A model generated the notes under the pieces. That model searched no databases. It was given only the letters and a program-made list of their open reading frames with translations, and was not told the DNA's origin. A stretch of 64,000 bases of DNA from RBG-13-66-14 sp964436465 (lineage in GTDB: Bacteria; RBG-13-66-14), in contig CAYTCV010000003.1 in assembly GCA_964436465.1 (NCBI GenBank), forward strand, positions 24,371 through 88,370, given 5' to 3'. Positions 8,509 through 18,648 of this stretch are shown piece by piece. A program made the position numbers and the translations under genes. Numbering within the stretch: the stretch's first letter is position 1; every line of letters starts with the position of its first letter.

Positions 8509-9255
8509 TCAAGGCTCGCCCGACTCCAGATAGTTGTCGAGGAGAATCCTCGCCTGGCGGTGGTTGGGGTTTATCTCGAGGGCTCGGCGGAGCTTCGCGA
8601 TGGCCTTGGGCGTCTGGTACAGGCAGCTGTAAGCGTAGCCCATGTGGTACATGAGCGCCGGGTCGTTGGGATTGCGTTCCTCGACCTGCTCGAAATTCTC
8701 GATGGCCTTGGCGTACTCCCCCAGGGCGTTGCAGACGATTCCCAGATGGTAGTTCGCGATGCGCGACTCGGGGTGGAGCTGGATGAGCTTCTCGTTGTAC
8801 TCCTTGGCCCGGGGCAGGTCGCCCATGTGGTAGCACGCGACTCCCAACCAGTAGTAGGCCATGGCGAAGTCGGGGTCGCACTCGAGGCAGCGCTTCAGGG
8901 CCTCCACGGCCTTGCCGACATACCCGCCCCGGTAGTACGCGATGCCGAGGGCGTACCAGGTGAAGCTCTGGTTGTCGAGGAGCTCCAGGGAGTGCTTGAA
9001 CGTCGCGATGGCCTTGTCCGGCTCCCCACGCAGGTAGTACAGGTCGCCGAGGTTTTTGTATAAGGAAGGGTCGTCCTTGACGAGGTTCGCCGCCTTCTCG
9101 TAAGCCTTGATGGCGTCGATGATTTTACCCCGAGAGCGCAGACGGGCTCCCTCCCGGCGGTAGCACTCGCTGTCGTCGACCCCCAGAATCACGCCGCAGT
9201 AGGGGCAGTACCTGAAGTCGTCCGCCGCTTCCCGGCCGCAGCACGTGCAGTTCAT
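8509..9255 (-). CDS. Zinc-ribbon and TPR-repeat protein
   Basis: A 248-residue protein. The N-terminus is a zinc ribbon with C3xxC6 and C17xxC20. From about residue 32 to 245 there are about six tetratricopeptide repeats, recognisable by recurring patterns such as YKNLGDLYYLRGEPDKAI and YWLGVACYHMGDLPRAKEYN. It has no signal peptide or membrane segment, so it is likely a cytoplasmic scaffold. The gene starts 9 bases after the icd stop on the same strand and is probably the last gene of that operon. Nothing links it directly to citrate metabolism. Partners are unknown. Confidence 0.85.
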   Translation of the reverse strand: MNCTCCGREAADDFRYCPYCGVILGVDDSECYRREGARLRSRGKIIDAIKAYEKAANLVKDDPSLYKNLGDLYYLRGEPDKAIATFKHSLELLDNQSFTWYALGIAYYRGGYVGKAVEALKRCLECDPDFAMAYYWLGVACYHMGDLPRAKEYNEKLIQLHPESRIANYHLGIVCNALGEYAKAIENFEQVEERNPNDPALMYHMGYAYSCLYQTPKAIAKLRRALEINPNHRQARILLDNYLESGEP

Positions 9256-9264
9256 CGGTCCCCC

Positions 9265-10548
<1,284 letters not shown>

Positions 10549-10555
10549 ACTCTCC

Positions 10556-11056
10556 TTACAGCTTGAAGGTTCCGTGCTTGACGATGTGCTCGGTGAGGCC
10601 GCCGTCGGCCAAAAGAGCGCGCATGGAGTCCGGGATGGGGGTGAAGTGGAGCTCGGAGCCCCGGGTGAGGTCGCGGATGACGCCCGAAACGAGGTCCACC
10701 TCGAGCTCGTCCCCGTCTCCAATCGCGTCGGTATCGCACACCAGGGCGGGCAGCCCCACGTTGAACGAGTTGCGGTAGAAGATGCGCGCGAAGGATTTCG
10801 CCAACACCGCCGACACGCCGCACAACTTTATCACGCGGGGGGCGTGCTCGCGGGAGGAGCCCAGGCCGAAGTTGCGGCCGCCCACCACGAAGTCCCCCGG
10901 CTTGACCCGCGAGGCGAAGGTGGGGTCGGCGTCCTCCAGGGTGTGCTCGGCCAGCTTGGGCAGGTCGTTGCGGAGGTGGAAGTAGCGCCCCGGGGCGATG
11001 TGGTCGGTGGAGATGTCGTCGCCGAACTTGAACGCCCGGCCTTTCAGTACGTCCAC
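10556..11056 (-). CDS. LeuD-type hydro-lyase small subunit (probable aconitase small subunit)
   Basis: A 166-residue swivel domain of the LeuD/HacB family, the small subunit of two-part aconitase-like enzymes. GDDISTDHIAPGRYF opens the domain, and NFGLGSSREHAP supplies the substrate-binding GSSRE motif. KSFARIFYRNSFNVGLP is conserved in the family. The specificity loop reads GRYFHLRND rather than the YLRT of methanogen homoaconitase or the YLVY-like form of isopropylmalate isomerase. The gene lies 7 bases upstream of icd and downstream of the large-subunit gene. I infer that it works on citrate/isocitrate because its partners make and consume those. A leucine or lysine pathway role is the alternative. 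Confidence 0.75.
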   Translation of the reverse strand: MDVLKGRAFKFGDDISTDHIAPGRYFHLRNDLPKLAEHTLEDADPTFASRVKPGDFVVGGRNFGLGSSREHAPRVIKLCGVSAVLAKSFARIFYRNSFNVGLPALVCDTDAIGDGDELEVDLVSGVIRDLTRGSELHFTPIPDSMRALLADGGLTEHIVKHGTFKL

Positions 11057-11084
11057 GTGCGTTCCTCCTTGCCCGTCGCTTTTT

Positions 11085-12335
11085 TTAAATCCCGCGCGGG
11101 TCGGTGATTTCCCCGGTCAGGGCCGAGGCGGCCACCGTCGCCGGGGAGGCGAGGTAGATGAATCCCTCGGGGTTGCCCATGCGGCCGTGGAAATTGCGAT
11201 TCTGGGTGGCGATGCAGACCTCGCCGTCGCCCAGAACACCCTGGTGTATTCCCACGCAGGGCCCGCAGCCCGGGGGGAGCACCGTGGCGCCCGCGTCCAC
11301 GAAAATTCCCAACAGCCCCTTATCGAGGGCGGCGCGATACACCTTCCGCGAGGCGGGGCAGACGAGGAAGCGGACTCCGGTCGCCGCCTTTTTGCCCTTG
11401 ACGATTCCGGCGGCGACCTCCAGGTCGTCCAGGCGGCCGTTGGTGCAGGTGCCGATGAAGGCCTGGTTGATTTTTATCCCCTTCGCCTCGCCCACGGGGT
11501 GCGTGTTGTCCACGGTGTGGGGGAAGCTCACCGTGGGCACGAGCTTCCCCAGGTCGAAGGCGAAGGTTTTCTCGTACACCGCGTCGGGGTCGGCGGCGAT
11601 GGGGGAGAAATCCCCCGGCCGGCCCATCTCGGCGAGGAATGCCTTCGTCTTTGCATCGGCGGCGAAGATACCGGTCTTGGCCCCGGCCTCCACCGCCATG
11701 TTGGAGAGCGTGAAGCGCTCGGACATGGTCAGCCCCGCCGCCCCGGGCCCGGTGAAGTCGAGGGACTTGTAGGTCGCCCCGTCGGCGCCGATGTGCCCGA
11801 TGATGGAGAGCATCAGGTCCTTGGCGTACACCCCGGGGGGGAAGGAGCCGGCGAGCTCGATGTTGAAGCTCTCCGGCACGCGCAGCCAGACCTTCCCCAA
11901 CGCGATGGCGAAGGCCACGTCGGTGGAGCCCATGCCGGTGGCGAAGGCCCCCAGGGCGCCCGAGGTGACGGTGTGGGAATCCGCCCCGACGAGGAGGTCG
12001 CCGGGGCGGATGTAGTCCTCTACCATGCGCTGGTGACAGACGCCCTGGCCGATTTCCGAGACGACTACGCCGGTCTTGGCGGCGAAATCGCGCAGAATCA
12101 TGTGGGCGTTGGACAGCTCCTTGCGCGGGCTGGGCGAGGCGTGGTCCAGGAAGATGACCGTCCGTTCGGGGTGGGCGGCCTGTACCTTCCCGGCCTTCTC
12201 CAGCTCCCGCACCGACAGTGGGCCGGTGCCGTCCTGCACCAGGGCGGCGTCCACGTCGGCGATGACGAGCTCCCCCGGCGCGGCCGGTCCGCCCGCGTGG
12301 GCGGAGATGATTTTCTCGGCGAGTGTCTGTCCCAT
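11085..12335 (-). CDS. LeuC/HacA-type hydro-lyase large subunit (probable aconitase large subunit)
   Basis: A 416-residue [4Fe-4S] hydro-lyase of the archaeal LeuC/homoaconitase type. The cluster ligands are the Cys of FIGTCTNGR and the pair in GCGPCVG. Other landmarks are DHASPSPRKE, VGADSHTVTSGALGAFATG and CPASRKVY. It needs the separate small subunit encoded 28 bases downstream, whereas classical AcnA and AcnB are single chains of more than 850 residues. The start has a nearby Cys/His-free N-terminus MGQTLAEKII typical of the family. It follows the Re-citrate-synthase-like gene with 10 bases between them. Operon context suggests citrate to isocitrate isomerisation. Confidence 0.8.
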   Translation of the reverse strand: MGQTLAEKIISAHAGGPAAPGELVIADVDAALVQDGTGPLSVRELEKAGKVQAAHPERTVIFLDHASPSPRKELSNAHMILRDFAAKTGVVVSEIGQGVCHQRMVEDYIRPGDLLVGADSHTVTSGALGAFATGMGSTDVAFAIALGKVWLRVPESFNIELAGSFPPGVYAKDLMLSIIGHIGADGATYKSLDFTGPGAAGLTMSERFTLSNMAVEAGAKTGIFAADAKTKAFLAEMGRPGDFSPIAADPDAVYEKTFAFDLGKLVPTVSFPHTVDNTHPVGEAKGIKINQAFIGTCTNGRLDDLEVAAGIVKGKKAATGVRFLVCPASRKVYRAALDKGLLGIFVDAGATVLPPGCGPCVGIHQGVLGDGEVCIATQNRNFHGRMGNPEGFIYLASPATVAASALTGEITDPRGI

Positions 12336-12345
12336 GGAACTCCTA

Positions 12346-13776
12346 CTATTGGGTGTCCTGGACGAAGAAACCGGTGCGGCGCAGCCTGTCCACCTCTTCC
12401 TTCATCTTGGGGAACTCCTTGGCTACGACCTCTATCATCTCCTGCTGGGAGATGGCCGTGGTGCGGCCCTCGTTGTACTGCTGCTCGACCCAGGCGGCGA
12501 CGCGCTTGATGCGCTCGTCGTTCTTGTCGATTTTGTCCGCATCCTTGGCGCCGGAGAAGAACGAATGGGCCCAGTAGGCTATTCCGGCGAGGCCGGACTT
12601 GTCGGTGATGGCGATTCCGGGCGGGCGGTTCAGGATTTTGGTGGTGTCGAAGATGTTGTAGATTTCCTCGTCCTTGGTGAGCCCGTCGGCGTGGATGCCC
12701 GCGCGAGTGGTGTTGAAGCTCGCCCCCACGAAAGGCATGTTCGAGGGGATTTTCTGGTGGGGGAAGTTCATCTGGTAGTAGTCGGTTATATCGTGGATGG
12801 CCACGGTGTCCATCCCGTCCAGGGTCCCGCGCAGGCCGGCGTACTCGAAGACCAGGCCCTCGATGGGGGTGTTGCCGGTGCGCTCGCCGTAACCCAGAAG
12901 GGTCCCGTTGGCGTACATGCAGCCGTAGAGCCAGGCCGTGCTGGCGTTGATGAGCACCTTATAGAAGTCGTTGTGGCCGTGCCACTCGATTTGGGATTTG
13001 GGGACTCCCGCCTCGTGGTGCAGGCCGTAAACCAGCTTGGGCACGCTGCGCGGCAGCGCGGCGCCGGCGTAAGGGACGCCGTAGCCCATCGTGTCGCACA
13101 GGCGGATGGTGATGGGTATCTTGGCCTCGTTGGAGCGCTCCATCAGGACCTGGGCGAAGGGGATGACGCAGCCGTAGTAGTCGGCGCGGGTGACGTCCTC
13201 GAAGTGGCAGCGGATTTCGATGCCCTCGGCCAGCGCCGCGTCCACCACCTTGAGGAAGCCGTCCACGGCCTGCTGGCGCGTCTTCTTGAACTTGCGGTAG
13301 ATGTGGTAGTCCGAGATGGAGGTGAGAACGCCGGTCTCCTTGAGACCCATGCCCTTGAGCAACTTGAAATCGTTGATGTTGGCCCGAATCCAGGCCGTCA
13401 CCTTGGGGTACTCGTACCCCAGCTCCAGACACTTGCGCACCGCCTCCCGGTCCTTCTCCGTGTAGAGGAAGAACTCGGATTTACGCAGGATGCCCTTCGG
13501 ACCCGAGAGCTTGTGCTCGAGCTTGAACAGGTCCACGGTCTGCTTGACCGAATAGGGCGGCCGGGCCTGCTGGCCGTCGCGGAAGGTGGTACTGGTGATG
13601 AAAATTTCGTCGGGGGGGTCCATCGGCACGTCTATGCCGTCGAAGGGAATCATGGGTGGGGCGGTGTAGGGGAACGCCTCGCGGAAGAGCTCCGCCTCGG
13701 CCCTGTCGTCGACGCCCACCTTTTTGCCGGTCGGCTCCCGCCAGACGCTCTTTTTTTCCTCAATGAACCAGCTCAT
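12346..13776 (-). CDS. Probable Re-citrate synthase (homocitrate/isopropylmalate synthase superfamily)
   Basis: A 476-residue TIM-barrel acyltransferase of the LeuA/homocitrate synthase superfamily. TSTTFRDGQQARPPYS replaces the usual LRDGEQ and resembles the Re-face citrate synthases of Clostridium kluyveri and sulfate reducers. The metal-binding HGHNDFYK and the late LLGYGERTGNTPIEGL motif are also present. Re-citrate synthase condenses acetyl-CoA with oxaloacetate using a divalent metal and is oxygen-sensitive in known cases. The start at 13776 has GGGAGGAT 4 bases upstream. The following genes would convert citrate to 2-oxoglutarate, which supports citrate rather than homocitrate as product. 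Homocitrate synthase remains possible. Confidence 0.72.
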   Translation of the reverse strand: MSWFIEEKKSVWREPTGKKVGVDDRAEAELFREAFPYTAPPMIPFDGIDVPMDPPDEIFITSTTFRDGQQARPPYSVKQTVDLFKLEHKLSGPKGILRKSEFFLYTEKDREAVRKCLELGYEYPKVTAWIRANINDFKLLKGMGLKETGVLTSISDYHIYRKFKKTRQQAVDGFLKVVDAALAEGIEIRCHFEDVTRADYYGCVIPFAQVLMERSNEAKIPITIRLCDTMGYGVPYAGAALPRSVPKLVYGLHHEAGVPKSQIEWHGHNDFYKVLINASTAWLYGCMYANGTLLGYGERTGNTPIEGLVFEYAGLRGTLDGMDTVAIHDITDYYQMNFPHQKIPSNMPFVGASFNTTRAGIHADGLTKDEEIYNIFDTTKILNRPPGIAITDKSGLAGIAYWAHSFFSGAKDADKIDKNDERIKRVAAWVEQQYNEGRTTAISQQEMIEVVAKEFPKMKEEVDRLRRTGFFVQDTQ

Positions 13777-13921
13777 CTCATCCTCCCGGTGTTTGCGCGT
13801 GAAGGCCGTCTTTTCATGCCGTTTCGAACTTGAAAAGGGATTGATATCGAGAAACGTTCGATTGAAGCGGCGCGGGGGATGTGCTTAACGTCGGGTGATA
13901 CTTCAACCTAACGCACACGCG

Positions 13922-13950
13922 AGGATACGGTACAAGGTCGGTATTGTCAA
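13922..13950 (-). promoter_or_regulatory. Sigma-70 promoter of the citrate operon
   Basis: Minus strand: a perfect TTGACA (13945-13950), 17-base spacer, then TATCCT (13922-13927). It lies about 145 bases before the Re-citrate-synthase start. The 326-base gap 13777-14102 holds this promoter and, to its right, the end of the methionine module. No other gene was seen there. Confidence 0.65.
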
Positions 13951-14102
13951 GGGGAAGGGTAGGATTTGCCGGAAGGGTAACAAGAGGGGCAATGCTATAT
14001 TTTACAACCAGTTACACCACACCGCCCCACGCGCGGGCCGGTGCGGAAGGGGAGGGGGATGAAGAAAATTTTACGGTTGCACCGCCGCGGAGCAAGACGA
14101 GG

Positions 14103-15260
14103 TTACAATCCGAGCCTCTCCGCCGCCAGGTCCCGCCCCGCGACCATGGAGGACAGCTTGGCGAAGGTCACCTCCCAGTTACGGGTGCGCAGGCCGCAGT
14201 CCGGCGCCACGAAGATGCGTCCCGGGTCCCCGATGACATCGCAGGCGTAGAGGATGCGGTCGCGCACCAGCTCCGGCGGCTCGATGAAATCGGTGTGCAC
14301 GTCCAGCACGCCCAGCCCCACCGTGAAGCCGGTGCCCTTGAGGGAGTCCAGGATGCCGTAGCCGACCCGTCTCTCCTTCGAGACGCCGGCCTCCCGGGAG
14401 TCGCGGTTGGCGTACTCCAGGTGGACTTCGTCGAGCACCCCCTCGAGCTCGGTGAGTCGGGGGAAGAGGAGGTCGTAGTTCGAGAAGCAGATGTGGACGG
14501 TGAAGAAGGCCTTCCCCGCCAGGTCGCCGACGCTCGCGCGCGTGGCCTCGATGAACTCGGGAATCTCGTCGCGCTTGGTGGTGGCGGCGGGCTCGTCGAT
14601 TTGCAGGAACCGGGCGCCCGCCTCGTGGAGGGAGCGCAGGTTGGGATAGACGATGTCCCCGGCCACGTCGGTGAGGAACCTTCTGCGCGCCTCCCGACCG
14701 GTCCGGCCCACGTCCCTCGCGCCGGGTATGACGCCGCTCTGGTAGTGCTCGTCGAAGGACCAGTCCACCAGCGTGTAGGCGCCGGTGACCGGAATCTTCA
14801 CCTCCCGCCGGGCGAAGGAGGCGATGGTCCGGTACTCGTCGGTGTGGTAGGGCGCTTCGAGGGTGGGCTTCTCGACGCAGGAGGCCTTGCGGTAGTACTT
14901 GTCGTCGAAGCTGCGCACGTGGCCCCGGAAGGCGAAGCCGCCCATCCGGCGGACCGGGTACTCGTACATCTCCACCCGGTGCTGCTCACCGTCCCACACC
15001 AGGTCGAGCCCCGCCCGCTCCTGGAGGCGGGTGCCGTAGAGGGAGGAGAACCGGACGATGCGCTTCTTCTCCTCGGCGGTGAAGCCGTCCCGCTTGGAGA
15101 GCACTTCCAGGAGCCCGCCCGCCTCTTCGATGTCCAGCCGCGTGCCCCACTCCCGGGCGTGTTCGAGGTCGCCCTCGTCCAGCGGGATGCGGCGGAACGG
15201 CTTGACCCGCCAGGGGGGCTTGGCCATGGAGCCGATTTCGTGCGTCGGAAGCGGCCTCAT
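14103..15260 (-). CDS. Core methionine synthase-like protein (MetE C-terminal domain family)
   Basis: A 385-residue protein matching the catalytic C-terminal barrel of cobalamin-independent methionine synthase. It carries the zinc-ligand set: HxC in TVHICFSNY (around residue 255), Glu in VHLEYANRD and the last Cys in APDCGLRTR. The homocysteine-binding start LPTHEIGSM is also present. Classical MetE is about 750 residues with two barrels; this is a short 'core' form. Its first 4 bases overlap the stop of the MetE-N-like gene, and a MetF-like gene precedes both. It should transfer a methyl group to homocysteine; the donor (methyl-folate, methyl-corrinoid or another) is not shown. Confidence 0.8.
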   Translation of the reverse strand: MRPLPTHEIGSMAKPPWRVKPFRRIPLDEGDLEHAREWGTRLDIEEAGGLLEVLSKRDGFTAEEKKRIVRFSSLYGTRLQERAGLDLVWDGEQHRVEMYEYPVRRMGGFAFRGHVRSFDDKYYRKASCVEKPTLEAPYHTDEYRTIASFARREVKIPVTGAYTLVDWSFDEHYQSGVIPGARDVGRTGREARRRFLTDVAGDIVYPNLRSLHEAGARFLQIDEPAATTKRDEIPEFIEATRASVGDLAGKAFFTVHICFSNYDLLFPRLTELEGVLDEVHLEYANRDSREAGVSKERRVGYGILDSLKGTGFTVGLGVLDVHTDFIEPPELVRDRILYACDVIGDPGRIFVAPDCGLRTRNWEVTFAKLSSMVAGRDLAAERLGL

Positions 15261-16186
15261 CCCAGTATCTCCCGAAGATTAGTTACCTTGGCCTCCAGCA
15301 CGGCCCGGGGGAGGAGTTCCGCCGGCCCGCTGGGCGTCAGGTGGATTTTATCATCCGGCAGCCTGTCGCGCAGACTCGCCAGAACGCCCCGCAGCACATC
15401 GGGGGATTCGACCCGGGTCGAGCCGGTGGAGAGGACGCCCGCCAGGAGGGCCTTGCCGCCCGGGAGGTGCCCGAGGACGTCGTCGAGCGAATTGGCGTAG
15501 AGGTCCACCCCGAAGCCGTCCGCCGGCAGGCCGAAGAAATATTCCAGGTCATCGCCCAGGGGGAAGAAGGCGCTCACCAGGTAAACGGGCGTCGGGGACA
15601 GGGTCTTGAGCCGGGCGATGAAGTCGGCGCCGATACGCCGGTCCTCATCGGAAAAGCCCCGGTAGCCGAAGCCGGGCTCGAACAGGCACAGGACCTTGTT
15701 CGGCAGCTTCACCAGGGGCTCCGCGGCCGCCAGCAGAATCTCGGAGATTTGCGGCAGGAGTAAACCCCGGCAAAAATCGCGGAAGACGAAGGGGAAGGGA
15801 AGCGTGAAGACCAGCCCCTCGTCCTTTTTAATGAGGCCGTCGGCCAGGAAGTACCGGCTGACCCAGTCGTCCAGGCGGGATGCGTCCACCGCGGCATCCG
15901 CGGGGAACTCGATGGTCCGCCAGAAGGAGTTGGTCTCGAAGAACCGCGCCAGGCCGCCCACCGCGCAGCCGGGGATGATTTCCGCGACGGGACGCAGAAG
16001 GTCGCCCCAGGCGAGCATACCGGGGGACGCGTGGGGCAGCCCCTCCTGCAGGCGTTTCAGGGCCAGGACATCGGCCCGTCTCGCCTCCGTCAATTCCGGC
16101 CGCCCGATGCGCCCCCGCTCGAAATCCCGCGTGGCCCGGACCAGCCCCTCGGAACGCGGCATGATGCCCGGCAGAAGAACGTCCAT
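15257..16186 (-). CDS. MetE N-terminal-barrel-like protein
   Basis: A 309-residue protein that looks like a stand-alone relative of MetE-family barrels: an early GIMPRSEGLVRATRDFERGRI segment, TNSFWRTIEFP in the middle, and VLSTGSTRVESPDVLRGVL near the end. The zinc ligands of the catalytic barrel (HxC, E, C) are not visible, so on its own it is unlikely to be the methyltransferase. It overlaps the core MetE gene by 4 bases and starts 1 base after the MetF-like stop. Tight coupling suggests one functional unit, perhaps with this chain binding the folate tail. The assignment is weaker than for its neighbours. Confidence 0.6.
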   Translation of the reverse strand: MDVLLPGIMPRSEGLVRATRDFERGRIGRPELTEARRADVLALKRLQEGLPHASPGMLAWGDLLRPVAEIIPGCAVGGLARFFETNSFWRTIEFPADAAVDASRLDDWVSRYFLADGLIKKDEGLVFTLPFPFVFRDFCRGLLLPQISEILLAAAEPLVKLPNKVLCLFEPGFGYRGFSDEDRRIGADFIARLKTLSPTPVYLVSAFFPLGDDLEYFFGLPADGFGVDLYANSLDDVLGHLPGGKALLAGVLSTGSTRVESPDVLRGVLASLRDRLPDDKIHLTPSGPAELLPRAVLEAKVTNLREILG

Positions 16187-16187
16187 G

Positions 16188-17075
16188 TCAGCCCAATCTC
16201 CCCAGAATGCGGCCCAGAATCCGCTCGGAGAGCCCCAGGTTCGAATACATCACGTGCTCGACGTTGAAGCCCAGCTTTATCCCGGTATCCGGCAGGTCCC
16301 TGGCCGTGAAATCGAAAACCTCGTCGATGACCCGCTCCACCACCTCGAAGGTGCGCTCCTCGATGCGCTCCTCCTCCTCCACCAGGTAGTCCAGCACGGC
16401 CGAGGGAAACTCCACCCCGAGCCAGGTCATGAACTCGATGTCGCGGATGCGCGAGGCCGGGGTGAGGGAGACGTACACCTCGGGGAACGGAAGCCCCTCC
16501 TCCCGGCACCGGCGGTCGAGCTGGACGAGCACCTGCTTCATATTGGCCGTCTCGAAGACGATTTGGGAGCAGAAGAAATCGATGCCCGCCTTTATCTTGG
16601 CCACTATTCGGTCCGCCTCGCGGGGCCGGGTGAAGATGGTGATGCCGCCCAGACGCACGTCGGGGTAATGCTCCCGGACGAAGGCCGCGGCCTCGGGGAC
16701 CGACCAGCCCGGGTACTCGACCCGGTGGGATTCGCCGCCCACCAGAACGAGCTCCCGGACGCCCCCGGCGTGGACCTCCCCCACCCAGTCGCGGAATTTA
16801 TCCGACGGCACGCGGACGCAGATTTTATTCGGGACCAGGGACACCCCCGGCATGGCCTCACGCACCATCTCACCGAAGCGCACCTGGTCCATCTTCTTCA
16901 AAAAGCTCACCGCCCGGCTGCCGTCACGGCTTTCGCTGACCACCTCGGGGAGGTTCAGCCGGGTGAGGTCGTGGGCCTGAAGGATGCGGGCGACGCGGGA
17001 GGCCCAACTCCTGGCCTTGTCCTCCCGCCAGGAGGAGGGCGGCGTGATGATTTCGAAGATGATGCCTTCAGCCAT
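16188..17075 (-). CDS. Methylenetetrahydrofolate reductase-like protein
   Basis: A 295-residue TIM-barrel protein of the MetF family. FEIITPPSS near the N-terminus places a Glu where MTHFR has its catalytic Glu (EFFPP). GGVRELVLVGGESH is the flavin-contacting strand region, and KAGIDFFCSQIVFE matches the AGADFxxTQ motif of MTHFR. The enzyme would reduce methylene-tetrahydrofolate to methyl-tetrahydrofolate using FAD. It is the first gene of a three-gene operon with the two MetE-like chains, so it probably supplies their methyl donor. No clear Shine-Dalgarno sequence precedes the ATG. Sequence divergence from E. coli MetF is large, so another pterin is possible. Confidence 0.72.
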   Translation of the reverse strand: MAEGIIFEIITPPSSWREDKARSWASRVARILQAHDLTRLNLPEVVSESRDGSRAVSFLKKMDQVRFGEMVREAMPGVSLVPNKICVRVPSDKFRDWVGEVHAGGVRELVLVGGESHRVEYPGWSVPEAAAFVREHYPDVRLGGITIFTRPREADRIVAKIKAGIDFFCSQIVFETANMKQVLVQLDRRCREEGLPFPEVYVSLTPASRIRDIEFMTWLGVEFPSAVLDYLVEEEERIEERTFEVVERVIDEVFDFTARDLPDTGIKLGFNVEHVMYSNLGLSERILGRILGRLG

Positions 17076-17186
17076 GGTACATTGAAACCGTCGTCGGTCC
17101 GGTTCGTGCCGCCCCGCTACCGGCGGCCGATTTCAGGGAGGATGGCACACGGGTGCAGAGGTCAGCAGGGTGTGCGCCCCGTTCCC

Positions 17187-17195
17187 ATTATACCA
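17187..17195 (-). promoter_or_regulatory. Extended -10 promoter of the MetF/MetE operon
   Basis: Minus strand TGG-TATAAT, a perfect -10 box (17187-17192) with the TGn extension. It is about 110 bases before the MetF-like start. No good -35 box was found, which is normal for extended -10 promoters. Confidence 0.55.
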
Positions 17196-17249
17196 TCCGG
17201 CGACCCGCGCGACACGGGACGGGGGGCGACCCTCGACGACCGACCCAAC

Positions 17250-18578
17250 CTATGCCTTGATTTTCTTGAGCCGCGGGGGCGGATTATCGGCGAGGGGCGA
17301 CTGGGTTATCCCCCTAAAATTCCCGAGCCGGGCGGCGAACACGACCGAGGCGAGAATGGCGGCGACTCCGCCCGCGAACATCGTCCACGGCGCGGTTATG
17401 ATGTCTGCGAGGCCGCCCACGAGAAGGCTCCCGAAGGGGAGGATTCCCATTATGGCGGTCGTGTAAAAGGCCATCACCCGGCCGCGCTTCGATTCGTCCA
17501 CGATGTTCTGGATGACCGTGTTCGACGTGGCCAGTTGGGCCATCATCCCGAAACCGGCTACGACCATGAGGACGAGCGACAGCCAGAGCGTTCTCGAAAA
17601 AGAGGCGAGAACCAGCCCCGTGCCGAAGATGAAAGCGGCGACGGGGATGATTTTCCACAGGCCGATGAAGGCCTTGCGCGACGCGAGAAACACCGCTCCG
17701 CCCAGCGCGCCCACGCCGATGGCGCCCATGAGGAATCCGTAGGTGCTGGCGTCGCCAGCCAGCACGAGCTTCGCCATGACCGGCATGATTGTTATATACG
17801 GCATGGCGGTGAGACTCAAAAACGCGAGCATGATGAGGATGGACCGAATGGGTGGCGAGCGGAAAGCGTAGGACAGGCCTTCCCTGAGCTCGGTAAACAC
17901 CTTTCCCGCGCTCCCGGCCGGCCTCGTGTGCTCGATGCGCATGGCGGCGAGCGAGACGATGACCGCGAGATAGCTCACCGCGTTCAACAGGAAGCAGACC
18001 TTCTCGCCGAATCCGGCGATTACGAGCCCCGCTATCAGGGGCCCGACGAGCCTCGCGCCGTTGAACATGGCCGAGTTCATCGCTATGGCCGAGGCCAGGT
18101 CCTCCCGGCGGTCGACCATCTTTATGACGAACGCCTGCCGCGTGGGTATGTCCACGGAGTTCACCAGGCCGATGAACAGGCCCAGGGCGAATATGTGCCA
18201 GATTTGGACGACGCCGGTGTAGACGATGACGGTCAGAACGACCGCCTGAAGCGTCGCGAGCCCCTGCGTCCAGATGAGTATGCGCCGGCGGTCGAGCCGG
18301 TCTATGAGGACGCCGGCGAAGGGCATGATGAAGAGGGAGGGAATCTGGGTGACGAACCCCACCGCGCCGAGGAGCAGGGCCGAGCCCGTGAGCTTATAGA
18401 CGAGCCAGGACATGGCTATCATCTGCATCCACGTGCCGACGACGGAAATGCCCTGACCCAGGAAAAAGAGCCGGTAGTTGCGATACCTGAAGGCCCGCAG
18501 CATGTGCTTCAAATCCATGACCAATTTCGGACGAATCTTCGGCGACGCCTCGGGATGATTTTCTTCCGGACCCATCAC
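17250..18578 (-). CDS. MFS transporter (EntS-like, MFS_3 family)
   Basis: A 442-residue integral inner-membrane protein with about 12 predicted transmembrane segments. The first follows RYRNYRLFFLGQGISVVGTWMQ, a start typical of the EntS/MFS_3 exporters. A GVLIDRLDRRRIL loop follows transmembrane segment 2, the MFS motif A position (GxLaDrxGrrr). It probably exports a siderophore-like or hydrophobic compound, but no biosynthetic genes are adjacent. The long hydrophilic N-terminus (about 25 residues) suggests that the second methionine (MDLKHML) may be the true start. It stands alone between the methionine operon and the assembly gap. Confidence 0.8.
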   Translation of the reverse strand: MMGPEENHPEASPKIRPKLVMDLKHMLRAFRYRNYRLFFLGQGISVVGTWMQMIAMSWLVYKLTGSALLLGAVGFVTQIPSLFIMPFAGVLIDRLDRRRILIWTQGLATLQAVVLTVIVYTGVVQIWHIFALGLFIGLVNSVDIPTRQAFVIKMVDRREDLASAIAMNSAMFNGARLVGPLIAGLVIAGFGEKVCFLLNAVSYLAVIVSLAAMRIEHTRPAGSAGKVFTELREGLSYAFRSPPIRSILIMLAFLSLTAMPYITIMPVMAKLVLAGDASTYGFLMGAIGVGALGGAVFLASRKAFIGLWKIIPVAAFIFGTGLVLASFSRTLWLSLVLMVVAGFGMMAQLATSNTVIQNIVDESKRGRVMAFYTTAIMGILPFGSLLVGGLADIITAPWTMFAGGVAAILASVVFAARLGNFRGITQSPLADNPPPRLKKIKA

Positions 18579-18648
18579 TCACCTGTGAGCCTGTACGGGA
18601 TTTGCGTCAAAGCGGGGGGCTTTTCCCCCTCAAGGCCAAACCGTGCGA

